The notes beneath the pieces are model-generated. The model had not been told where the DNA came from. It made no database searches and saw only the letters and a list, made by a program, of their open reading frames with translations. Shown piece after piece: positions 23,001-35,000 of a stretch of 64,000 nt of DNA. Position numbers and translations under genes: made by a program. Source of the DNA: Owenia fusiformis (Eukaryota; Annelida; Polychaeta; Sabellida; Oweniidae); contig CAIIXF020000008.1 in the NCBI GenBank assembly GCA_903813345.2, positions 17,962,822 through 18,026,821 on the forward strand. The letters are read 5' to 3'. Position 1 is the stretch's first letter; each line of letters begins with the position of its first letter.

Positions 23001-26000
23001 AAACACTGTCCGCAAAAAGTTGGAGATGATAACAATGTCACCACTTGTATTTTGCACATTTTGAACTAGAAATTAGAGCTGTTACAATGCAGTAAACCAA
23101 CCTGAGTTGTTGTTTGGGTTGAGACTGGAGCCATGTATGATGTCATAGATATCCCCTGGTTAAGGCCTGCTGACGATATATGTATATTCTGAGCTGCATT
23201 GTTTTGGTCACCTGAGCCAGGGACATTGGCGAGAGTGTAGGTCCTGGGGGTGGGGACTTGGCTGATCATTTGCTGCTGTTGGTCTAACTATAAATACAAG
23301 ATTAACATGACATCTTTTATTTTATCTGGAATCCTGTTTTAGATTATTAGAAAACAGCTAGCATAGTCCTGCACACAAGCCTTGAAGAGTGCTCTTATTC
23401 ATAATGCAGCTAAGTTAAGTTTGACTAATGATAATGATTTTCTGGCCAGTTTGCAAAGATTTAAAGCACTGATTGAATAATCATTACAATTCTAAAAATG
23501 TGAAACGTAAAGGCTAGAAGCACCATCGAGATGAAGTTTGTTTTTTTAATTTGTAAATGGGTTAACTAAGACAGAAAATTATCATTAAAGTTTCATATCA
23601 TCTTGAATCTGGGTAATTTAGGAATGTACTAAAAACCCTTCGACCCTGCAACCTACGACTTATAGTATAGTAGGAACAAGGGGTTCCCATGCACCCATAA
23701 GGTGTGAATAAGTTACATACATTTTTGTAATCCCTAGGGTGTCTATTTAATGAATTCATTTGTTAACATTGCCAACTAATGTCCCATAGTACTTTTATGG
23801 CGGCATTCAGTTACCATGGTTACGCATCTTTAGACATCTTACCTTGGTATCTTAAATCATTTGTAGCTCTGTCATTATTTGGTCTATAGAAATGATATTG
23901 GTACCAAAGTGAACCTCGTTAAATTTCCAATAAATTTCTGATATTCAATTATGCAAATTATCTAATTTGCATAAATTATGACGTCATCAATCTATTTTTG
24001 GTTCAGAATTTCCAACTATAGCAATGTATCTATTAGAACTGAGGCCGTATGGCAAAATTTCTGAAAGGTTTTGTCCTTTTTTCTATTAGTAGAAGGTATA
24101 AGCAACATAAAAGTGAAAACAGATTCAAAATTGAATCAGTATTACGAAAGTTATGTAACTTTCGAGGCAGCTATCGTGAATGTCATTATTTGACAATAAT
24201 ATACATTACGTCTTACCTTGGAGTCTTGAATCAATGTAGCTTCGCTATTATTTGGTCTATAGAGATGATATTGGTATCTGATTAAACCTTATTAAATTTA
24301 CTATATGGTTACAATATTCAGTTATGCAAATTAGCTAATTTGCATTAATTGTGACGTCATCAATCCATTTTTGGTTCAGAATATCCTAGTATAGCAACAT
24401 ATCTATTAGAACTGAGGCCTTATGACAGAATGTGTGCGTAGTTTTGTCCCTTATTTGATGAGTGGAAGATATAAGCAACATCAAAGAGACAACAAATCTT
24501 CAAAATTGGATCAGAATTAACAAAATTATCCAGCTTTGGAGGCAGCTACTGTGAACGTCATTGTTTGACAATTATAAAAAGAATATTAAATAAACAAAAA
24601 AAGTAACAACCATAGTTGTTTCAATCTAATTGAGTAAAAATGTGCATGTATTGAACTGAACTGATAAGTATGTGGAAAGGTTACATGTATTTTGACTATC
24701 ATTCACAGGGGTCAAAACGGTTATCTCGACCCTGTATATTAAAGATCCAATTTTATAATTTACCATGCACTTTCAATGATTTATATAAATAGTATACATA
24801 TAGTCTGATTTTCATCATATTCTTCATATTCTTGATTCTTAAAGCATCTGAAGTATAAAGCATGATTAGAAGTGAAGATGATTCATCATATGGTTTATGT
24901 AATATTTCTAACATTTCAGATGCTATGGTAACATCACTTGATAATGAGGTTTTTACATTTCACGTTCTTAATGAGTTAAAAGAAAGTTATTCTCCCTTTG
25001 CTTTAGAGAAAAATGGTCACATGAATTTGTTTAAAAAAATTATAACTTAATTTAACCCCCTCCTGACAGCCCCCATATTTGAAGATTTTGGTGAAACCTG
25101 GTAAAATACATTAATTATTATGTTCGAGAAGCCCTCAGAAGCTATATGATGGCCCCAAGAATCTATACAGGGGCCCCAAGTGGCCCCCAGAAGGTATACG
25201 ATGGCCCCCAGAAGCTATACAAGGGCCCCCAGAAACTAAACTGTGGTCTCCAGAAGCTATATGGTGGCTTCCAGTGGCCCTCAGAAGCTATATGATGGCC
25301 CCCAGAAGCTAATTAGTGGCCCCCAGGAGCTATACGGTGGCACCCAGAAGCTATTCAGGGAACCCCAGTGGCCCCAAGAAGCTATACGATGGCCCCCAGA
25401 AGCTATACAGCAGCCCCCAGAAGCTACACGATGACCCCAAGAATCTATATGATGGCTCCCAGAAGCTATACAGGGCCCCCAGTAGCCCCTAGGAGCTATA
25501 CAGTGGCCCCCAAAGCTATATGGTGGCCCATTGGGGGACACTGTATAGCTTCTGGAGGCCATCATATAGCTTATGGGGGCTACTGGGGGGCCCTTTATAG
25601 CTTCTGGGAGTCATTGGGGGCCACCATATAGATTCTGGGGGCCATTTTGTAGCTTCTGGGTACCACCATATAGCTCCTGAGGGTCACTATTTAGCTTCTG
25701 GGGGCCATCATATAGCCTATGATGGCCACTTGGGGCCACCGTATAGCTTCTAGGGGCTACTGGGGGCCCTTCACATCTTCTGGGAGCCATTGGGAGCCAT
25801 CATATAGATTCTGGGGGCCATCATGTAGCTTTTTGGGGCTCCTGTATAGCTTCTGGGGTCCATGGTTTAGCTTCTTGGGGCCACTGGGGTCCCCTGTATA
25901 GCTTCTGGGAGCCACCGTATAGCTCCTGGGGGCCACTAATTAGCTTCTGGAGGCCATCATATAGCTTCCGAGGGCCACTGGGGGCCACCATATAGCTTCT

Positions 26001-29000
26001 GGAGACCATAGTATAGTTTCTGGGGGCCCTTGTATAGCTTCTGGGGGCCATAGTATAGCTTCTGGGGGCCCCCCTATAGCTTGTGGGGGCCACCGTATAG
26101 CTTTTTGGGGCCACTGGGGGCCCCTGTATAGCTTCTGGGCGCCACCGTATAGGTCCTGGGGGCCACAGGGTTTCCTGTATAGCTTCTGGGAGCCACCGTA
26201 TAGCTCCTGGGGGCCACTATTCAGCTTCTGGGGGCCAACATATAGCTTCTGGGGAGCACAGTATAGCTTCTGGGGGCCACTTGGGGCCTCTGTATAGATT
26301 CATGGGCTACTGGGGGCCATCATATAGCTTCTGGGGGCTTCTGGAACCTAATAATTAATGTATTTTGCCAGGTTTCACCAAAATCTTCAAATATGGGGGC
26401 TGTCAGGGGGGGGTTAAATTAATTAAGTTATAATTTTTCTAAACAAATTCATGTGACTATTTATCTCTAAAGCAAACGAGAATAACTTCCTTTTAACTCA
26501 TTAAGAACGTGAAATGTAAAAACCTCATTATCAAGTGATGTTACCATAGCATCTGAAATGTTAGAAATATAACATAAACCATATGATGAATCATCTTCAC
26601 TTCTAATCATGCTTTATACTTCAGATGCTTTAAGAATCAAGAATATGAAGAATATGATGAAAATCAGACTATATGTATACTATTTATATGAATCATTGAA
26701 AGTGCATGGTAAATTATAAGATTAGATCTTTAATATACAGGGTCGAGATAACCGTTTTGACCCCTAGGTACTAGGATATTCTGAACCAAAAATGGATTGA
26801 TGACGTCACAATTAATGCAAATTAGCTAATTTGCATAACTGAATATTGTAACCATATAGTAAATTTAGTAAGGTTTAATCAGATACCAATATCATCTCTT
26901 TAGACCAAAAAATGGCGAAGCTACATTGATTCAAGACTCCAAGGTAAGACGTAATGTATATTATTGTCAAATAATGACATTCACGATAGCTGCCTCGAAA
27001 GTTACATAACTTTCGTAATACTGATTCAATTTTGAATCTATTTTCACTTTTATGTTGCTTATACCTTCTACGAATAGAATAAAGGACAAAACCTTTCAGA
27101 AATTTTGCCATACGGCCTCAGTTCTAATAGATTCGTTGCTATAGTTGGAAATTCTGAACCAAAAATAGATTGATGACGTCATAATTTATGCAAATTAGAT
27201 AATTTGCATAATTAAATATCAGAAATTTATTGGAAATTTAACGAGGTTTAATTTGGTACCAATATCATTTCTATAGACCAAATAATGACAGAGCTACAAA
27301 TGATTTAAGATACCAAGGTAAGATGTCTAAAGATGCGTAACCATGGTAACTGAATGCCGCCATAAAAGTACTATGGGACATTAGTTGGCAATGTTAACAA
27401 ACGAATTCATGAAATAGACACCCTAGGAATTACAAAAATGTATGTAACTTATTCACACCTTATGGGTGCATGGGAACCCCTTGTTCCTACTATACTATTA
27501 CAGCGTGTCAAGAATTTTTGAAATATATTTTTATAAAAACCCTTCGACCTTCTATTTCTCAGTCCATATGAAGTTGCTGGAAATATTACTTTGTGTATAG
27601 AACTTAAGAATCTGTCCCAAGAGAGTTAAAGATATTTAAAGCTGGACTTTGCCCCGAAACGCAATCTTGGGTTGTTTCGGGGATGAACTTTATCATTTTG
27701 AGCTTAATGAAAGATTATACTAGAATGATGAACAAATGGGGCAAATCTTGTGTAGAAATACTTACGATAAATGTGTCATTTCAAAGATTTTTCATTGAAT
27801 TGCTTCGATCGGAGCCGGTGATATGATTTTGGAAAGGTGTCTAAATGAAGAATGTGACGTCACTTCCGAATCATAGCATTCAAAATAAGTAGCGTTTAAT
27901 TACTTCCACCATTCATAATATCACGGTGGTCTAGCGGTAGAATGCTCGCTTAGCACGCGGGGGGCCGGGTTCGAATCCCGCATTCGCCTTTTTATTTTTT
28001 TTAACTAAATGATTGTTCTTTGACATTACGCAGATAATTTTTTTTTTATTTACATAAACTTTATATTAGAGCTTGAAAATGTAAAAACAATATATGTCAA
28101 CATATTGCGTTTTGGAGCGATGTGCAGGTTTAATGTATTCAAGCACATTCGAATGTGAACGTTTCTTACCTCCTCAGTAAAAATATTTGTGCTTTTTCCA
28201 TCACATTGTAACAGTGGCGCATCGTGCATATTTTCAGGAGGTCAAATTTTTTATATAGTTTAAAGAGAACCGTCTTTTGATTTTATCAACTTTGATTCAA
28301 TTTGGATTTGTATAGTTAAGAATCTAATGCCAACTAAATAAGTAGATTCTTTGTTTTGCATCCTACAAAATCCAAAGCATGCAAGGGTACAAGGAAAATA
28401 AACACAAACTCAAGAAAAAGCTTGCAAGCTAGGCCATATCAGGTTCGTATAACCAGCTTTTGCCAATTTAAGTTTTTCAAAAGGATCAAGGGTGAACATT
28501 TGACAATTTTCAAGTGGCCCAGAAATCTTGAAAATGCTCAGAATCGTGAAAAATTGTACTGATTTTGAGAGAATATTTGGCCAATGGAGTGGTCCACTTG
28601 AACCCACGAATGTCCCCCATGAATATATACATTTTAAGGGCATTAAGGTTATTACAAACACATCTATACAACTATATTTATTAGACATAGATATGAAACA
28701 TTTCAGAACTAGATAACAGCAACTCGAGGTGGAGCAAATCCCATCGAACTTTTGATCTCAAAATCGTTCAACTACTTTTCAAGTTTTAGTAAAAAAGTAA
28801 AACAAGACTTTAAAATAGAGGCCACTTTTCAAAATGGCCACCTGGCCAATGTGCCATGCTTATGTGTATCAACATATCAAATGTGAAAAAATAGGTCCAC
28901 TACTTTTCGAGTTAATATGCAAAATAACACACACTAAGTTAGAAGCCATTTTTCAAAATGGCTGCCTACTTGCCAAAGTGTCATAAGATAGTGTCCCATG

Positions 29001-32000
29001 CTTATGAGTTTTCACAAATTATATATGCAAAAATCGCTCCATAGCCTATTACTCTTCCCAGTTACAGCAACTTAGAATTTTGACACATATCAAATTGTCC
29101 GCTATTTCCAATTCTGATTGAATGAAATGCGATGGTACCTTCAGACCCTTGGGTTGCCATTTGGAAGTGATTGTGTTTTCTGATTTGCTTAAAATCTTGC
29201 AAGCAAAGGGATGCAAAACAAATAAGCTAATTCTCATTGCCTAGTCTAAATTAGTGTGTTTGTTCATTTCCCGCCTGCCGGGCATAGAAGATTATCATTC
29301 ATTTTCAGTTATTCATGTTCTTTCTGGTCAAATATAGAGAAAAGTACTTCTCCATTAATCATGAAAATTATTTCTTAAATTATCGGTGAATTAAGCTTTT
29401 TAATTGTGTATAAAACTTAGTGATTGGTCTTATATTTCTAGAGATATCGTAATTTGAAAAGAGTGTTTTTCAGCGCGATTCTTATATTCCTTCCGCAATT
29501 CAGCTGCACTATTCATACCTTTGATTGATAGGCTAGCAGTAGATTATGAATTCTTTGAAGTGACAATGTTTTGACATGTACAAACCTTCCTAATTCATAA
29601 ATATTCAAATCGTCATTGTTACATTTCCTTTTATGACCAGAGATTCTAGAGTTCTCAAGATTTCTGCTAAGTCTAATAACCATCATATTTGTAATGTGTG
29701 TGGGGTTGGTGTAAAAAATAGTAACAAGAGGACTGGGTACCAACTATGTTTCCATTGCAAGAGTACGTACAAAACATTTTCTAATATTAGGTAGATTAAA
29801 TCCTACAGGGAGCTCAAGTTGGAACTATACGTAATCATTTAGTAAACTGGACTGGGAAATCAGAGGTCGAAGGGTTTTTCAATAAAATATATTCCAAAAA
29901 TTCTTGACACCCAGTAAGTCGTAGGGTCGAAGGGTTGTAGGTCGAAGGGTTTTTAGTACATTCCAGTAATTTATGAAAGAAATGACATGTTCTGTCTTAC
30001 TTCATGCACGTCGTCATGTTAACAAGGTTTAATTTGACTTTCTACACCAGCAAAATGATACTTCGTATACTGATTTTGCGAAAAAGGCTTTTCAATAAAT
30101 AAAATATTTTATTCCATAGTTAGCATGATATTCATAGGATAATATGTGAAAATAAAAACGGTATTTTTGTAATCAGTGGTAAAATATGATATTTTTGACA
30201 AATTTTCACTTAACCATAACATACGGTTTTTTAGCCATGACATACAAAGTCGTATGCGATGGTTTATGGATTTTTGCTACTTCAGACTCAAAACGAGGCT
30301 AAATGTCAACATCGCCGGGTCGTTTGGAAATTCGAATTAAATAACTTAATTTCCAACGATTCTGATGATGACTTTAACTATGGAATAAAAAGAACATCCT
30401 ATGATTTACTCGTGATATGATTTTAATCCACTCATGGATATTGATATCTGCACTCTCTCACTACGCTCGCTCGTGCAGATATTATATCCATTCATGGATA
30501 AAAATCATATCACTCATAAATCATAGGATATCCTCTATTAAAATTCAACCAAAGAGATTCCGATATTAAAATAAAAACATATTAATTGGTTTCCAAAGTA
30601 CAATGTCAGTCATTTCCTTAGGCCTAATGCAAGTCATAATTCTCACATTTGCATTCCCCTTTCTCCATTAATAAAATGTATATTGAATCCTTAAAGGGAC
30701 TGACCTTGGAACCTGGTTTCTCATTTATCTCTTAGAGAATATATTGCAGAAGCAAACCAGTAGGTCAGAGATATACTTGCTATTTTGACAGTGCTACACA
30801 TCAACATAACAAAACACAAACTTTCCAACTGTAAAATAAACAAACTATTTTACTAACGAACAGGATCCAATCCCCCAAAAAACATCATTAATTTTCTAGC
30901 AAATTGTTGTTTACATAGTTGTCAAAATTGTGAAAATGGATGAAAAGTACTCATATGTGTATTTTAAGACTCATCTGAAGAATGAGAGCACCTTGGCTTA
31001 GATATTGGCAGGTTTCTAGGCCAGATAAGTACATACATGTTTACAGGGTGGGCCAAAAAAACAATACCCAACTTCAAATCAGGATAAAAATAGTTATGTT
31101 CAATATGGTACATTATTGACTTATATGTCATTTTAAAGGTTATATATTTTTAAAAATTTGGTATATTACACTATGTCATAAAATCAAAAGTAAAGGTATA
31201 TATTTATTTGAGAGGCCAGGTTGCTGTTTAAGGTTTCTAGATTTTGAAAATATTACCCTGTCCCACTATACCGTTATTGAGGTTACCATAACAACCATAA
31301 CTTCAGAAATATTTCTTACCAACATCTAAATTCTTTATAACTTATGAGGAAATAAATGACCTAGTTACTCTGGAAATATTGTGCAAAATGAATGATAAAC
31401 TTTTAAGTTAGAGCATTTTCATCTGGACTTCTGGATTAGCCCTTGAATATCAAATTGTTTGAAAATGTATTATCTTTAAAATGGTATATAAGTCAATGTG
31501 CCATATTGACTGTAACTATTTTCATACTGATTCAAAGTTGAGTATTTTTTTTTGGGCTCACGCTGTATAAAATACAGACATTGGTAAAGGGGCCATATAT
31601 GTAGCAACACAAAATACAAATCCAGACTAAGTACATGTACGAGGGGTGATCAATAAGTAATGGACGCTTTTTTACACAGATGCTTTTTATAGACCAATCC
31701 CTTCGATTTTCTTACCAGTTATACATCATTCAATTATCTATCAACTCTGAAGATTTGAAGACAAAATAATTAATACATGTTGATATATCCTTATTTCCGT
31801 GAAGGAGGTACAGGTACCCCGGGACCGACATTTACGTCACATATTCTGAAGCTATTTTAGCTTGTTTAACATGCAATGCAGTTGAATGCAGGCTGAACAA
31901 AACAAACCATTATGGTCATGAATTACCCCATTTTGTTTTGCCATAGTTGATTTTGAATATTTTATCATCACTATGTGGTATTCATGCCACATTCATTCCA

Positions 32001-35000
32001 CAGGGCCCTCTAAATAGGTTCCATCAAGTGCTACATGTACACAATTCCTCATCCTCTTAACTCAAGATTGTGAGACAAGGCTGAATCCATTCTCTGACAT
32101 GGTAGCAAGATGCAGTTGCACGGGTTGTTTTATTTCATCAATGTCAATAAACCTGCGTCCCTTCTCTATAGAAATAATGAATAGAAATAAACAAGTCACA
32201 TGTGAGCAGATCTGGACAATATGGTGCATTGGCCAAGGGCTCAATTTTGAGGTCCAGGGATATTGTTTTCTGAACATTTTGAGATCTGTGGGCAGGTGCA
32301 TTTTTCATATGGAGTTAGGTGTTCCCTTCTCTCACCACCCCTTTCTTCCACAATGCTTTCTCAAATTGACCTGCAAACCCCTTCCATACAACACTCTGAC
32401 ATCACAATACTTTCTGTTTGTGTGACCAGTCAGCAAAAAATTTCAAACAACACAACACTTGTTGCATATAAAAAGTTCAAATCTAACTGAAATTTACCAA
32501 ACTAGCTAAAAACTGAATATGTGACGTAAATGTCGGTCCCGGGGTACCTGTACCTCCTTCATGGAAATAAGGATGTATCAAAATGTATTATATGTTTTGT
32601 CTTCAAATCTTCAGAATTGATAGATAATTGAATGATGTATCAGTGGTAGGAAAATCAAAGGGATTGGTCTATAAAAAGTATCTGTGTAAAAAAGCGTCCA
32701 TTACTTATTGATCACCCCTCGTATTATTACTATTTCTAGACTTCACGAAATGAAATTCACATTTTTTGAAGCATTTAGAGTTTTTTTAACAGATTAATGT
32801 TTACATAACATGAAGATAACTTTGAATATATTTAAGTAAAAGACATAACATGATAATTTAATTATGTTCAAAGCCCTATAAACAATACAAAATATCAAAT
32901 ACAATGGCATATCCCTCATCATTTGTAGTTTTATCTTTGCAAGACAAATTATAGACAAGCAGCCACAATAAAATAATGAAGTATGAATTGGATTCATTAT
33001 AATATTAGCTAATTAGATGTTTTTTACCATTTACAGACCATTCGAAAAAAGGGACACAGACAATATATTGAAACCGTTGGAACAGTGTCTGATTATTGCC
33101 ACCTGTAAAGATATGTACAAATGGATATTTTTTATGTAGAGTTGATCTTGAACTAATTGCCAAGGTACTGCTATGATAAGTTTATAGTCAGTCAGCTTGG
33201 AGGCAACTTGAAGTTAACTTGTTCTGACTCTGATTGCTCAGGAGGAACGTCTCAAAAAACAAATGTCTTGTAATATGTGTTAAACTGCTGATGAAGTAAG
33301 GCCAAGCAATGCCCAAAAAAGACCCACTATTTGAGGCCCTCAAACTTTTTGGGCCCACAGGCAACTTGAAGTTAACCTGTTCTGCCTCTGATTTCTCAGA
33401 AGGAACGTCTCAAAAACAAATGTCTCAAATATGTGTTAAACTGCTGATGAAGTAAGGCCAAGCAATGCCCAAAGACCCACTATTTGGGCCCAAATTTTTT
33501 TTTGTCCTTCCACCCCTTGATCCGCCAGTACTGGTTCAGGTTGAATTTGATATTGAATCTTAATCCACAAAGAAATATCATTTTAACATTTTGAAAGAAT
33601 GAAATCATCGTGTATTATGAAAAGAGGTTATCTACAGATGAGGTATCATTTCTAGATGTCTATATTTGTAGGAATCATTTTCAATATTCAAGTGATTTTT
33701 CTTATTTAGTAATTGTTACACATATACAGATTTTCAATATAGATTATTTAAATTAATAAAGTGCTCAGATTTTCCATTCTTCAATATAAGTTAATTGATT
33801 TCAAATCATCTGATTATTAAGAGAACATTTGTATGAACTTTTCAGAAAAACCGAATATTTCATTCATACATTTTTCAAAAAACTGGGATGAAAACAAATT
33901 ATCCATTAAAGAATGTTATATTTGTCAAAGCTTTGCTCAACAGGCCCTCTGTTCCTGAATTGGAAGGGTCACCCTTACTGCTTACAGATCGTTCTATCCT
34001 CCATCTACAAACTGTTTCTGATTTGAGGTATTCTCCCATCATGAAATGCCCCCTTTGATTATATATATGGAGTAGTGGTAAAATATGTACATTGAAGGTC
34101 TGAACAACATTTGGCAATGCTAACACAGATACCAGGTTAGGCTGATGTTTGTACTGCTATGTAAGATCAGGTTTCTCAGCCTGGCCTCTTATGGATAAGA
34201 GGCTTGCCATATAAGGAGCTCATGCCCTTAACACTATCAGTACATGGAGATAAGTGGGCAGAACCTGAGTTCAATATTCTCAATATGGTCTATAGTCCAA
34301 CCTTATAGAGAGATATTGAGATAGTTCAATGCCCTACATGGCTTCTATACCCATAGTCAGAAATGGAGCAATTTGATTTATGAATAATCTACTAGTCTAG
34401 CTACAAGCCATTTTGACCCCCCCCCCCCTCCCAACTACTGTTGCGGTGGTGAAGAAGAACTAAGTAGTGGAGGGTTTATAAATTGTTTTAAGGGTGTTTG
34501 GGGAAATTTCAAAATACTGAGTTGACAACATTTTCAAATCAAAATCTACTGATGTTTCTGTTGTAATCAAATATGTTGTTGTTTAACACTTAAGAGACAC
34601 TCTATATCCCTAGACTCAAACTCTATTTGGTGGGATAAAATATTAGAAATCATGATTAACACAACATTGTATCTATATCACATAATAAAACCTTTTTTGC
34701 ACTCGTTTACTTAACATAAAACACTACAAAAGGTATCCCTAATATGGACTACATTACTATAATTAACAATTAAAACCTTTGAGGAATGCAATAAAATATA
34801 TGGTGATTTCAGAATTAATTATCTGTATAATTATAATATGCTCGTAATTAAACTTCTGAATGTAATGTAATATAATATTTTTAACCCAAGAAAGATTCCC
34901 CACTTTTCACACATTTGTATAAGGCTGATCTGGTCAATGTTTAACCCCCTCCCCCCACCCATATTAATTTATTTTAAATGGCTAATTAAAATATCTCAAT

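Noticed and set aside
24049-24285. 78-codon frame duplicated at 26875-27111 as a possible transposon protein
   Set aside because: It matches no transposase motif and is duplicated only because the arms are inverted copies; left inside the element annotation.
25243-26114. Several overlapping 60-97-codon open frames rich in Ser/Tyr/Gly/Pro
   Set aside because: They occur on both strands and follow the minisatellite unit; repeated MAPRSYT-like peptides are a repeat artefact.
32062-32425. Host gene in SRF intron 2
   Set aside because: The minus-strand peptide matches the mariner transposase tail and lies between TA-flanked inverted ends.
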